Shown here: positions 12,417 to 25,784 of the stretch, piece by piece
Numbering within the stretch: the first letter of the stretch is position 1
How the letters are laid out: each line of letters opens with the position of its first letter
DNA from: Aphrophora alni
Lineage: Eukaryota > Arthropoda > Insecta > Hemiptera > Aphrophoridae
DNA length: 64,000 nt
Assembly (NCBI GenBank): GCA_963513935.1
Contig: OY740768.1
Span: 41,100,368-41,164,367, forward strand
Direction of reading: 5' to 3'
Translations under genes and position numbers: made by a program
The notes under the pieces: model-generated
What the model saw: only the letters and a program-made list of their open reading frames with translations
Told to the model about the DNA's origin: nothing
Database searches by the model: none

Positions 12417-14269
12417 AATTTAAGAGAAAGTTTTATGAAAGTCATGTTTAACATACTTCACGTAATTCTGTGGGTTCTTAAGATTTTGAAAATCTCGCCT
12501 CTAAAATCAGTTTGTAACGAAATCCATTATTCAAACTAAATGTGAATTTTCTAATACAACACGGTTAACTTTCAACGAACGTAGTATTCACAGTTTAGTT
12601 CTTTAAGCGTGAATGGAGTTTGGTTCAATGTTAAGATTAGATCAGTGGGATTGATAAATAATAAATGTTTTAACTTTCATTCTCTAACACTACGTTACGT
12701 TGCACTTATTGGCGAAGTAAAAACGCGACAGATCACTAAACGTCGAACAAAGAAAATGTCAAAAGCAAACTTTTTTCTTCAAGCAACGCGTCTCCTCATA
12801 CAACGGTCATTACACAACTGAAATTGGCAGATTTACGCTTTGGGATTTTTAAACACACAACCCACAATCCTTAGATTAAAAATAAAAACACTTTAAACAT
12901 AAAAATATTTTTAATATTAATCATGCCACAGTGACAAAAGCCCGGATGAGTGGTTTGTAGCACAATCAAACGAAGTTTTTACATCGGTTGAAAAATTTGG
13001 AAGAACGAAGTTATAAATGTGTAATCTGAGGGGAGGGGGAGTATGTTGAGTAAATATTTTTTATTTCAACATTGTAACTTGGTTTTTTTGGAAATCCAAA
13101 GCGTGTGCGCATCGCAGCCCCCCCCCCCCTATTTAGAGCAACTGAATCAGTCGAAAACACATTACGTTAATATTGATAGAAATATATACATTATGCACTC
13201 TACGTTTGTTTAATGACGCATGTGCAGTAAACGATTATGCTGCCGCCGTTTCAGCAAAGCAACAGCTGTCCGCTGAATTAAAATCATGTTAAAAAACTTT
13301 AAAATTGTCATAAAAAAATAATTATAACGGTAAATTTAGGTTTGTACACGTTTCTAGAAACAAGTATTATTTTCTTTTACAATAAACTAAACCAAATAGC
13401 AGTTCTAACAAGTAATGTATTTGATGAAAAACTTAGAAGTGAAATATCTTAAAACGTGACCAGTCGTATTCCACTAATTATAATTAAAATTTGAAGGTTT
13501 TTATCGTAACCATTGGGTCAAACTGAATATATAAAATTAATTCTGTTATCTAGTAAATTGGAAAAACCATGACCTCGTTGGGTTTATTTTAGTGTTTCCA
13601 AATTATATATTAAAATTTGTCTTTAGAATTCTATATTTTTTAAGAACCTAAGTTCGTATTTAACTTCATTTTCTTAAGTATTGAAAAAAAATCATGTGTT
13701 GGTCACATTGAATTTTATATACTTAGAGACATATTTTCAAAGCTAAGCGGACAAATTTATATTTTCGTTAAAAATTCGCTTAAAGTAGTTAAGTTGGTAA
13801 TACTGCGTATATATATTCATGCTACATCACAAAACGTTATTAGCAAAGTTGGTACTGAAACCCGGAATAATGGATACTTCGTCTCCTTATAAATTAGTCA
13901 TCTTTAAAGGCAGAACTTCATTGTAGTCAATAATAAATAAATCTAATCGCTGTGACAGCCTCCCCTCACGCAAAATTTAAGTTCAAACAGTGCACTGTTT
14001 GATATAGGGTAGAGTCTGTATAATGCCTAATTATATAGTATGGTAACATAGAAATATGTAGTATCAAATTATAACAAGAGTGTGTTAAATGAAGACCAGA
14101 ACTTGTTAACCTTAAAATTAACAGAACTAAAACATTGTATTGTAAAGAAATAATAAAAATAAACTGTGGAAAAACTTGCTTCTGGTGTGTCATTACTCGT
14201 ACTAAACATAAATAGTATTTCATCGAGTTTAAATGACAGCGATAATGGTTTATTTTCGTTCGATGTTGG

Positions 14270-14322
<53 letters not shown>

Positions 14323-15264
14323 CTTTATCATGAAGTATAACAAAATATCACTTATTTTCATTGATTATAATTTAGTTACGTCGTAACATCAACATTTTTA
14401 TAACAGATGTTTATAAAACGATCACTCATTTTTTAACTTCATTTTACAAAAATCACACTAACCCGTCAATTTTTTTTTCAAGGTAGATAATTTTATTTCT
14501 TACTTTGTTTTGAAGTCAAAACAAATTTCAATCCAATTTTTATTAAATGAAATCACAAATATTTTACGAATGAGTTAGAATCATAATAGAGAATTTTGAA
14601 CAAAACAATTTCGATTATTACCTCCTATTATTATGTATCAAATTGTTTTTTTCGAAACATACTAGATATCTACGACAAATTCAAAATTAAAATTAAAGCA
14701 TAAAAAGCACGTTTTTAATTGTTTATATAAGAAATCCGGCGTTTTCGCATTAGACTACACATTGCTGTTGCCCTTATATTTTTTATTTAACACTCGCACA
14801 CGGCAAGTTTTACAACTAAAAGTTTCAATTTTCTTTTTAACTTGGCCACTTATTAAAGTTATTCAATGCTATCACTGTTAGTTTATTTTTATTTTATTTT
14901 AAGTATAACTACATAATTGTGCACGTAATTTAAGTTACATTGCTGAGCACTAATTTTCAAGTGTATTATTTAGATTTTTTTTTTATATGTAACTTATATT
15001 TTGGGAAATAGAATGAAAAACATTAAACCAAATGAACGGTGTTGTAATAAACTCCTAAAATCTTAAAGTCCAAGCTATAATTAATTTTATGAGGTCACTA
15101 AAATGTAAATTTCTCAAACAAGCCTGCTTTCTTAGAAAATTGACTCCAATGTATGTTACAAACTAGGTCAAATCACTCCAGAATGTGAGTCAACGTTTTT
15201 AACAAAATGTGTATTATTATATGGAAACTGAAGGTCGAGATTTTGAACATTTAATTAACCGACA
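12417..15264. other. AT-rich DNA with microsatellites
   Basis: Contains a C-run at about 13,120-13,129 and a (TA)n run at about 14,272-14,321. Open frames in the region are low in complexity or have no known motifs. No gene is supported. Confidence 0.5.
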
Positions 15265-15607
15265 CGTAGGTAATTTCTTCTTATTCCTCCAGCACCACAG
15301 CTCACGGTTAGCCTCGGCCTCTAAATAGATCCTCTTCCATTTATTTGTTTCATCTGCTGTTTATCTTCAAGTTCCTAACTTCCATCCTCGCCAAGTAATC
15401 CCCCACATTCTGAAGCCATCTTCTTTTCCTTCTGCGGCCATCTATTATTTTTAGAGACATTCTACCACATTCCATACGAATTACATACCCCAGCCACCTA
15501 GTTCTCATGTACTTAGCAAAACCGTAGCGTAGGAAACTAATATAGCCGAACAAAGTGTACATAATTTCTTTTAACCGTGAGATACAGTCGAAAAGAAATT
15601 TCAACAA
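15265..15607 (-). pseudogene. LINE 3' end (C-terminal tail of a reverse transcriptase ORF)
   Basis: The minus strand reads MRTRWLGYVIRMECGRMSLK, then RRRKRRWLQNVGDYLARMEV, then RNLKINSR, and after a one-base shift DETNKWKRIYLEAEANRELW. This follows the conserved tail of many insect LINE ORF2 proteins, 'RR.RWLGHV.RM...R..KK....GRR.RGRPK.RW.D.V..DL..MGVRNWR...DR..W...V.EA..H.GL'. This tail is a different lineage from the RNase-H-bearing fragments elsewhere in the window. The rest of the element is missing, as expected of a 5'-truncated LINE, and the frameshift shows it is dead. Confidence 0.7.
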
Positions 15608-17054
15608 CCAATAAAATAATGGGTTGTGCTACTTGACCATTTAAAATGTTATAAGTTGATTTCACCACCGTATTGAGTGGTCGTGTAAGACATTAAATTG
15701 TCCCTTCTTGATAAAATTCATTGCACCGTGCATTTTTCAAAATAAATTTTGTGAGAAAACTTAAGTTTTATGTTTTCAATGGGCCTAATTAAAAATAACC
15801 CATTCCGAACTAGGACAAACGGACATAACCAAGAATCCACACCTGGTCAAACTACAGTATATCGGGTAGTAATTATTTCTTGTTGAGTTTTGAAACGAAT
15901 GTATATCGATATTGCTGATGACTATCATTGCGGATCTCATTCTACCGACATGGTTCAAATATTGTAAAGTTATAAAAAGTAATGGCCTTTGAAATGTCAG
16001 AGATAGACCCAAGTGAATGTGAGAGCGAGAAGGGTGAGCATGTTTTAAATAAATATTTGCGATATTTGTAAAATGTCTTATTTCAATATAACTGACCATT
16101 CTATGTACTTGCAGTAAAAAGTTAGTTTTTAACAAAAAAATATATATTAATCTGTTTTTATTACGATACCGTATTATGTTAGGTTAGCAAACTTTAAAAT
16201 AATAACTGCAACTTGAAAAAATGTTTCACTGATATTTATAAACAGTTTGAGGCGTTTGATATTTGGTAGAACAAAACTTTTAATATTAATTGAACTGTCA
16301 CTACTCAGCGTTTCATCTTTATTTGGCAGTGTTTATTTAATTAGGCTGTATTACCACGCGCCTAAAAACCATCGTTATAACCTTCGCCTAAAATAAACTA
16401 AACAGGCACACACACAGCATTCTAATACACCTAATTAACAAATACATCGTGGTCCTTACAAAGTCGCATCATACAATGAATACAAACAGATCCTCTAAAT
16501 CTAACGCACAAAAGATGGTATCCTTGGCTTGGTAGGCAATGTTAAATTGTGTTAGTAGATAAAAGAGTCTTATCCAATAGAATAAGTTTGTTTAAAACAG
16601 TTTTTATATAACTTTTCTGAACCTCATAATTGTGTAGGTTAAATCACCACTTTCTTGATCCTAAAAAGTCTTGTTGATTAGAAACAAATCTTTTTAGTTT
16701 CATTAATAGAAATTACAAGTAAAACCATTTACTCGTAAGTGAAAGCAAATGTTTCAACTGGGGACCTTTTACTTGAAGGGAAACTTTGTACTTATATGAC
16801 GGCACCTCCACACGCTACGCTCGTGTCGGTGAATCGGCCTTGCCGACTCTCGTATTTACACGAATATTATTTCCTTATGAGATCAGGGATAGTTGTGATT
16901 ATAACTTCTTATTTGTCATCATAGAGCTGTGAGGGTGTGCCCTTACATTCAGAATTAAAATCTGTATTTTTGTATCCAATTTAGTAATTTATAAGTTGAA
17001 TAACACACGAGACGTGAAAAAAAAATATTTAAAATATCCAGCATTTTGACATTT
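15608..17054. other. AT-rich DNA without recognisable genes
   Basis: A 116-codon minus frame (15,785-16,135) has no recognisable motif. Its base composition does not differ from the surrounding DNA, so it was not called. Confidence 0.45.
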
Positions 17055-17260
17055 TTAATTCGATTTTTTCTGAATTTCGATAGGGTTCTATATGAATAAA
17101 CTTTAATCCCCTACACCAAATTTCATGTGTTTTGTAGCCCCTATCGTGCTTACATGACAACGACTACGAACGACATTTCGAAAATCATTCCTAAAGTCAC
17201 GAAACGTGAAAATAAGTCTAAAAAAGAGAGATAGACATTTTTTGCGACTACAAAACTACC
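17055..17260 (+). repeat. Dispersed repeat family 1, copy B
   Basis: Aligns by eye with 4,905-5,130: GAATTTCGATAGGGTTCTAT, CCCCTACACCAAATTTCATG, GTAGCCCCTATCGTGCTTAC, CACGAAACGTGAAAAT and TTTTTTGCGACTACAAAAC occur in the same order and spacing. Confidence 0.6.
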
Positions 17261-17387
17261 GTAAACTTGATACGTAAATTTGTGCAACAAACTTTTTCAT
17301 TAAGGCTAGTACTGATGAAATTTCCATTTGATTACAGAGTATATACATTTTACAATTAATATGTATTGGAACTCAAGAAAAAATCCC

Positions 17388-17493
17388 AAGCTACCAAACT
17401 TACGCAACCTCTGATGGCTTACAAATCTACAGTAAGTTAGACACCCATCGCCACCAACTAAGCTATGTCGCTCCTTATTTATCTATCTTTTAA
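17388..17493 (-). repeat. tRNA-derived SINE, copy 2
   Basis: The minus strand begins GGAGCGACATAGCTTAGTTG and continues to a decayed B box in AGAGGTTGCGTAAGTTTGG. The head is the same as at 9,919. The B box has lost several consensus bases, so this copy is probably inactive. Confidence 0.55.
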
Positions 17494-17559
17494 ACCATTC
17501 TTATTAAAGTTACATCATATATCTATAGGGATAATATAAATATCCTATACCTCTAATTT

Positions 17560-17760
17560 TCAAAACATCACAATCGAAGAATATGTGGCGTGCTGTCTCT
17601 TCACCCTCCGCACAGTTTGGACGTGGTATACAAGTGCATCCTCAGACCACAAGTCCTGTGATTTGTCTGAGTTGTCTTCTACTCAATGTCAAGGGACACC
17701 TCGTGGTCTACCTAAAGAGATTTCTCTTACTATTATCTGTATACAGTAACTTGGCGTCTG
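17560..17760 (-). pseudogene. R1/Jockey-like LINE fragment: end of RNase H / zinc motif
   Basis: The minus strand contains LTLSRRQLRQITGLV followed by TCIPRPNCAEGEETARHIFF and DCDVLKI. This corresponds to the conserved end of LINE ORF2 proteins with RNase H: '..LSR.QLR.L.GLLTGHC.L..HL...G....C..C.EEEET..HIL.EC..L'. The Cys...EGEETARHI...C pattern is the diagnostic part. It is a short, frame-broken remnant. The plus-strand open frame at 17,583-17,876 is its shadow. Confidence 0.7.
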
Positions 17761-17876
17761 GATCTAGACCGTCCCCCCCCCCATCTTCCCTTCCTCACCC
17801 AGCTGTTTCAGTGATGAGTCACCTACTAGCGTTAACACTGCACTGTTTAACTTTTTTATGGGAGACACAATTTTAA

Positions 17877-19379
17877 ATCTTTTTAAAAGTTTTACTGTCC
17901 ATCTTTTAATAGTTTATTGTCATAGTTTAATGCCCATATTTACTGATTTATTCTCTGAACCCACCTATTTATGGTCATATTGGCCAGACATACAGGTATC
18001 CCTACTGCTGGCTCAGGTCGGAACTCGAATGTAGAATCCCGTTTAGCTAATGTATCTGGATCCTCGCTTTCCTCAACTCCTTTAGCCTCGGTACAGTATA
18101 GAGAAAGTTATGTGATTGGTCAAAGCTTTTGTTGACGGCTTCCTGATCTAAAAAGAGTACTATTTTGAAATAATATACTATACAAGCCAAATACTCTACA
18201 ATCCAATACTCTACAAGCCAAATTAATAAGCCTATATTTATTGAATTTGGTAAATTGGTATATTTTGGTCCTATCTCAATAGCTGAAAATGTCAGAGTAA
18301 ATATCTTCAAATTAAAAATTTCTGTTAAATTAAATCTGTTCTCAAGATTTTTATGAAATTTTATTAAACTGTAGCTTCTCAGCACTCAAGAAAAATTTAT
18401 TAGTCCTCATATACCCGTAAATGCCGGGAATTATATAGGTTACCATGACTCATAAACCGTTGTTAGATTCATTACGATTTATTTTCAAAATTATTCACGA
18501 ACCGTAATGTATTTTTACTTACGGTTTGGCACATCGGTTCGGTTTACAAATACAGTATTTACGTTCCACAAAAATTTGATTTTGAGATATTATAAAGTTA
18601 CGACATCGTGGATAGTTCATTTCCTCTTTTCAATTTATAACTCTCAAATCAGTATCTTGGGGAAATAACAACCAGTAAGTTTTATTTGTGTCCTTAATGG
18701 TTACATTTGAGTAAATTTGAATAAAAAGCATTAAAATAAAGTTTGATAAAACCTTAGTTTTGAGTTACGTCTTATGAACCCCCCCTCCTCCTCCGTCTTC
18801 AATTTGAGATTGACAATTGGTTTTATGTACGGGTGCATACGGCAGTGTGTAAAAGTCTATGCACAGTACATATACTCGTGTGTATATATATTGTATACAG
18901 GTAGCAGAGAATTTCTGTGATCTAGTACAAAGTGGTTTCGGCTCAACAGTAAACACTGCCGTCCAACAATATCTGATTGTTCACATCCCATGTAATATTT
19001 ACAAGGTCTCAACTTTGTATGAAGGAAATACTATTTGAGGAGTGAGCTTTCATTTATTTCTGACTTTACAAAGCAAGTATCGACCTGAGTAAAGTCGATA
19101 AAACTTGGCGTGACCTGACCCCGCCTATTTACACACATACACAGATCGACTGTAAGTTTTATTTACTGAAAAACTTCTCTAAACGCAGTGTTCGTTTCTT
19201 TGTTCAGTAGCATTATTACCGTCCAGACTTATAATATTTAGGGATACATATACGTTTTTTTTTTTGAATTTTTTGAACTCATAAATACTCTGTCGTAATT
19301 ATTTACTCAAGCAACCTTAAGATGTCATCTTAATGTTCTACCTTTCCGTTCCATTTTTACCTTCTCCCATACTACATAA
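17877..19379. other. AT-rich DNA without recognisable genes
   Basis: The region includes a minus frame of 112 codons (18,047-18,385) without known motifs and a short C/T-rich run near 18,780. No gene is supported. Confidence 0.45.
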
Positions 19380-19640
19380 AGTTTGATGGATCGAAAATCA
19401 ATCTCGAGTTTTTTTTTTTTACGGGTATATCCTTTTGAAAGTCTCCTTAGTAAAGAAATAGCGGTTTGGGGATATGTGAAGTGCTCTAAAGCCCAAACGC
19501 TTGACCCGATCGATTTAAATCAAATTTGTTATGTAATCAATTTTCGATTTTAGCCTTATCTCGGGAATTTTTTCCATTTTTGTATTTTTTTTCTTTTATA
19601 CAACTGTAACTTCGGAGGTATCTGCCATAAGAAAAGAACA
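19380..19640 (+). repeat. Dispersed repeat family 2, copy
   Basis: Has GAAGTGCTCTAAAGCCCAAA, GATTTAAATCAAATTTG, GCCTTATCTCGGGAATTTTT and CTGTAACTTCGGAGG in the order seen at 20,956-21,899. Confidence 0.55.
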
Positions 19641-20955
19641 CATAATTAGGATTTTCTCAAAATTAGCAAACAATTTTTATCAAATTTTACTCCAGTGTAA
19701 CTTCTACTGACCAAAACAAAATGTATTTTTCACATTAAAAAATATATAAATATTTTTCAAACACAGCGTCCATGGTTTATTTTCACTATTTGACTTAATT
19801 TTCGATGGTTCTCGACGTTTTTAGACTCTTGGATTACATTGAGACCATTTTGAGAATGATGTTTCTCTACCCGTCTGTCTGTGGTATTTTTACCAAGCTT
19901 CATCTCAGATAACTTACATCATCTGAGTCATTTAAAAACCACAAGTACAATGTGGGGTGGTTTATACTGTAGAATTATTGGATTTGAGATAAATGGCATA
20001 AATATAGAGTGAGAAAATAGGATGAAAAGTGAAAACGCCACCCAAGAGAGTCGAAAGAAACAAAATGTTGTGTTCTGGCTTTAAAAATATCTGATAATGA
20101 TGAATTTTTCATCTGATTAAAATAGTTTAATCTGACATTTGACATCATTTGTGTATATCAAAAATAATGCATGACGTTTCGAGAGTATAAAACAACTCCC
20201 TTTATCAAATGTAAAACTTAGAGCATACAAGACAAAACACCAACATAGCCTACCTAGTATCCTAGGTTCATATTGAAAACTGAAAGAAAATCTATAACCT
20301 AAGAAAATAACTCAAGCCTAGAACTAGGCCTCAGCAGTCAAAGCTAAAACTAAATAAAACGTAATCAGATATATACACCACACACAGGCCACACTATACA
20401 AAGAACGGCAAGCAACTGATTGTTAAAGGTATGGAGCCAAGAAAAAATGTACTGTTTATAGGGGTAAACAACCTTTTGCCTATCTTTCAAAAGTTTACTC
20501 TTCGATCGCGTCATGATTCCCGTTTGTGAATGAAGCGGCAACATTTCAACGTTATTTAAAATTAGATTATTTTTCTCCCTTATTTATCAAGTTTTTATTA
20601 ATGCACACCATAATAGCCTTATTTCTAAACTGGTTTGGCTGATAAGATTGTCCGGTAGCTTTATATGTGAGGTTTCTTTTTGTTTTCGTTTATGTAAGTT
20701 TTTTCTTCGGTGTGTTATTGTTGAATCGTTGTATTATTGTATAACATCTTGTAGTTTGCTGTGGCATAGATAAACTAGCACTTGATTAAAACTTGGTTAA
20801 AATCTTAAAGAAATGCGACGAAACAGGCATGAAAGTTTTTATCATTATTCTGATTTTGATTAAATTCCTATTATTGTTATATTGTGAAGGACTAAGATCA
20901 AAATTGACATCGGTATCTTGTAAAGAAACAAAAACAAAATAAAATTATTTATTGA

Positions 20956-21899
20956 CCAATTTTTACACAATTTATTATATTTATGTCAAATCAGGGAAAT
21001 ACGGAATTCAACAATAGTTTTTAGTTTCTTCCATATCTTAGCATAAAGTTATGTAATTAATCAAAAATTGATGGTGAGTTTTTCAGTTTGGATTTCCCCT
21101 GAACCCCAAAATTAGTTTAAAAAAATATTATATCTGTCTGTCGTATCTGCAGTGCTCTAAAGCCAAAACAAGTGAACAGACTTTGATCAAATTTGGTGTA
21201 TGTGAATTTTTTTGGTCATATCTAGAAATTTTTACGATAACTCAAAATTTAAAGGTAGTTACAATAAAGACAAAAAACAAAATTCAAATTTTCGACTGTC
21301 AAGATTATGCTGAAATGTAACCTCTGAAACCCAATCGAAATTTATTGTTCACCATCTCTCCAAAAAAAATGTATTTTCTGTTATCTAAAACAAAAACAAA
21401 AATCTGCACTGAATTTGTTATAAAAACCAATTTTTACACAATTTATTATATTTATGTCAAATCAGGGAAATACGGAATTCAACAATAGTTTTTAGTTTCT
21501 TCCATATCTTAGCATAAAGTTATGTAATTAATCAAAAATTGATGGTGAGTTTTTCAGTTTGGATTTCCCCTGAACCCCAAAATTAGTTTAAAAAAATATT
21601 ATATCTGTCTGTCGTATCTGCAGTGCTCTAAAGCCAAAACAAGTGAACAGACTTTGATCAAATTTGGTGTATGTGAATTTTTTTGGTCATATCTAGAAAT
21701 TTTTACGATAACTCAAAATTTAAAGGTAGTTACAATAAAGACAAAAAACAAAATTCAAATTTTCGACTGTCAAGATTATGCTGAAATGTAACCTCTGAAA
21801 CCCAATCGAAATTTATTGTTCACCATCTCTCCAAAAAAAATGTATTTTCTGTTATCTAAAACAAAAACAAAAATCTGCACTGAATTTGTTATAAAAACC
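20956..21899 (+). repeat. Exact tandem duplication of a 471-bp segment (family 2 repeat)
   Basis: The segment 20,956-21,426 is repeated immediately at 21,427-21,897 (and two further bases), with no difference detected on reading both copies through. The unit contains family 2 blocks (GCAGTGCTCTAAAGCCAAAA, TTTGATCAAATTTGGTGTAT, GGTCATATCTAGAAATTTTT, AATGTAACCTCTGAAACCCA). Older copies of this family elsewhere in the window are diverged, so the duplication itself must be recent, or it is an assembly error. Confidence 0.93.
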
Positions 21900-22695
21900 C
21901 TAATGTTTCAATCCAACATTACTGATTTTGTTCTAATTTTGGTAATATATGAAAATTAATTAATCAGAGCAGTGTGTCAAATTACGAGAAAATTAATTAC
22001 CAAAAAACTAAAATAAACCTTGACATTAAAAACTTGATTTCAATTAAAAATTATTGGCACTCTGGAAGATTTCATGGTTCAAGTTTAGCGAGACTAGACT
22101 CTACTTAAATAAATTATTATCTCTTAAAATATTTTTCTTTAAATCATAAATCGTTAATCGTTGAAAAGAGGGAATCTTCCATAAGAAATTCACAGAGAAA
22201 AACAATTATATTTGTTCTCACCTAAGAGACAGGAAGAATATTATTTTCGATTTTGTGCATGGCATGTCTGAGAAAGTTAGTGAAATGTGTTTGCAAAGTT
22301 TAATACTCAAGTAATTGGAAATTTATTTGTTAAAAACCACAACTATTATTTGCTTAACATTTTTAATTTAAAAAAAAAAAGTGTGTTTATAACAATTACA
22401 CGCCTTCCTATTGTCAAACAGAATTAATAATATCTGAATAGAGTACCTAATAACATAGGCCTTGTTTTCTGATCATTGTATACCCCCCATAATTCCTATT
22501 AAACGCATAGTGTAAGGTTTATTTAATAACGTCCATTGTAACAACAGATGGCTTTCTGAGATAATTATGTAATGTTCGTAATAGATTCAAATCCCTGAGA
22601 GTAACAGTGATTATGGACTTTAACAGTTCTTTTGATTTTTGCAAGTAATTTGATAAAGTATTAATTGTAACAGCAGATATTTCTTGTTGAAACTC

Positions 22696-22780
22696 CAAAT
22701 TAAAGGATTAAATAAAGCAATAAAGTCAAAGTTTCAAAAATTTAATTTAACTGTATTGCTTTATTTAATCCTTTAATTTG
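22696..22780. repeat. Perfect 27-bp inverted repeat (hairpin)
   Basis: The arm at 22,696-22,722 (starting CAAATTAAAGGATTAAATAA) is perfectly complementary to 22,754-22,780 (ending TTTAATCCTTTAATTTG), separated by 31 nt. Perfect pairing in otherwise decayed AT-rich DNA suggests a small foldback insertion or a recent inverted duplication. It is not followed by a T-run and has no gene next to it. Confidence 0.85.
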
Positions 22781-25700
22781 ATAAAGCTTCGTTATCTGTC
22801 TATCGGCCATTTTGTATTTTTTTTAAAATTATAACTTTGAAAATAAAATTATTAAGATATCGATTCGAAATTTGTTGTACATAGTGTTTATGGTAGGTTT
22901 GACCAGTATAACTAGAATCAAAACTTTATCTTATAGGCCTAATTTTTCAAATTGGCGGCCGCTATACGATAAAGATATAAAATTGATTAATTTCAGCATA
23001 AAAAGATGACTAAGATACATTTTTAATTTAAGTCAAATTTGATTTTTGAGCTACCTACTTGAGTTCTATATGTCAGTCAAGTTAAAATCGACAATATTTC
23101 AAGATTTTCTAAAGCACAAATTTTAACTTTTGTGGGAAATTGGATGTCAATTAGGCACAACAAAATGGTTTGTTAGATTTTAATTTAATTATTTGGTCTG
23201 CTAGATTGACCGCCCACTTAGAATTTCAAATGTATTGAAAAATATAAAAACACCAATTTTGAATTTCGTTGAATAAATTAGCACTAAATAATGGTTGAAT
23301 TAAATTTGCAATTAATATAAAATTTGATGTTGGACAGCCAGTTTAATTTCAAGTTAGCCACCAAGAAAAAGTTTAATATTTCAAGATTGGCAGACAAAAT
23401 TTCTACTAAACATGTTAAGATTTCAAGTGTGTTTTTTATAATTTAATGGACTATGTGAGCAAGTGATTGAGTGACTAAGTGATTAATTTAATGAACTCCA
23501 GTATTTTTAAGTTGTATCCATTTATTTGCTGCAAAAGGAACAGTGTCTTTTTATTGATTGAGTTAGCTTTAATATTTTTCACCAGTATTACTAGTATATT
23601 TGGAGTTCTAAAAATATCTGTAATGAGGGCCTCTCTTAATCCAAAAACTGTATTTTTAAATACTGCTCCTTACATAAAGCGAAGTGCCCAACACACCTTC
23701 GCGGCTCTGTGTTGTAAAAACTGATTGTAAAAACATTCACTTGGGATTTTGTGTATAGAATATATCCGTTTGAGATTTCCTGACTCCATAAAAGTGGTTT
23801 TTACGATGATGTCTATCGACCGCGGGTCGTCGTCGCGTGTGGACTACACAGTAAGCCTAGACGCTTGTTATACGATAACATTTTAGTCATATCTCATGGT
23901 TTTAACTGAAAATTATGAGTTTTTACCTCAAAACATAAAATTTTGAAATTATAAAAATTTTCTTAGTATAATGTAGCTCCTAAGAACCCAAACAAAACAT
24001 ATTAAAAAATTTTCTTTAAAATGTAGGTTCAGGAATCATTCGTAAAAAAAGGTAGCCTACCATGAACCCTGGAATTCTTCGAAATCGATCAAATGTTTTC
24101 AAACAAATTTTGTTGAAATGTGAAGGACTTATAACTGAAACCAATATTCTAAAGCACAAATAAAAGAAAATTACTGACCACGAGGATATTGAAAAATATT
24201 TAAATGAAACCTGCCAACTCAGAATTTTCTGGAAGATAAGATTGAATACTTTTGTTTGATTAGGCTTTTGGTTTCATGATGGAATCCGAGAACGATAGTG
24301 AATCGCTTATTTTGTTCTAGAAAATCTATTAAAAAAATATCATAATAAATCAACTAACTGTCTGTGTGATGTTACGTAGAATTAAATATTGGTTACAAGA
24401 ACCTAAATTTAAACATTAGAATATGTCTATGTAATTCACCGCACTTTATAAACGAACGAAATTTAAATCGAAAAGTTTCCTGGTGTTTTGTCTAGAAAGT
24501 TTATATAAATACTCAAGGAACGCCAAAACTATTTTTATAAATGTAAGCACTAGAGCATATCCCTACATTACAGGCAAACTTCATTGTGACTTGCATTCTT
24601 CAAGTCAATACAAGTTTTAGTAGGTTATATACGTCACCATAGCAACCAACAAAACAACACTAAAAATAGTTCCATTTCAAATATACTTTCCATGTAAATT
24701 TGGATTTTATCATAATGATTAATAATTGTATATTTATTGGTGATCGCTACTAATTATGATTATGGTTCTCTCTAGATATGATATAATTATGATACCAGAA
24801 ACATGTTTGTATCATAGCAATTTATTGTAAGTTGATAACAATAGTCAAGCTTACCTTATTAATATTCCACACATAGAACTAAAAAAGGCACAAATTGGTT
24901 TACACGGTTGTTTGAATAAAAGTTTTTAGCCTGTTTTAAAAACCTATTTGCATTTCTTCGCCACTTCTCTTACCGATACTAGATCGCGCTGTAAGCGGGT
25001 TGTTTGTTGTGACAACGGATTTAGAATTAAGTTGCGCATGTGCAGACAAGCCTTGATCATTGCGCATGTATGTGGTGTTTAATTACGTGATAGAAATTAA
25101 TAATCTACAAATTCCTTGATTGCATCTCTATTTTAACTTTTGTCCTAAATTGCTATTGTTATGAACAATTTACTAATTGACATATAGTTGTTTCAATCTC
25201 TTTGATGGAAGTTTTGACTCAAGAGACTACGAAATGTTAACTGATCCCACCCTTGAGTCCAAAACCGATATTATTCTGTTTTCATTTGTTGTAAACAATT
25301 TTATAACTTTGGAAATGGATGATATATTAAATCTAGATTTGATACACAGATGTTTCAAGTAACTTATTTTCCCGTATATAAACAAAAATTCATTTTGTAT
25401 ATTTTTACTTACCCAGTATACAAAGTACAATATAGAGCAAGTAAGGTAACCTAAAAAAACTGAACTCGCTTTTGGACTGATCTCTACATTTCATGGCCTT
25501 ACTTAGGGTAAATAAATATACCGTTAGGAGCTCACTATAGTGAGTACAGGCTTAGCGATCCCGAGATACCAAGCTGTATCTACATCTTTTTTTCATTTAG
25601 TCTTGGATTATATCCCTTTCTTTCATCTTTCCTATCTCAACACTCATGACCAACCCTTTCCGATCCTAATGCTATTAGATTATTCAATGACTAGAGGGTC

Positions 25701-25784
25701 TTTATTTTATGTTCTTTTTTTAATGTGATGATGACCGACAAGTTTTTCGTCTTTAAACAACAAAGAAAAAAACTGTAAAAGTAA
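22781..25784. other. AT-rich DNA without recognisable genes
   Basis: A plus frame at 23,479-23,724 (81 codons) has no family resemblance. Its downstream half is slightly less AT-rich, but there is nothing to support a gene. Confidence 0.4.

Noticed and set aside
13966..14361. 131-codon minus frame
   Set aside because: It crosses a (TA)n microsatellite giving an Ile-Tyr run. The remainder has no motif.
17583..17876. Plus-strand gene of 97 codons
   Set aside because: It is the shadow of a minus-strand LINE RNase H fragment.
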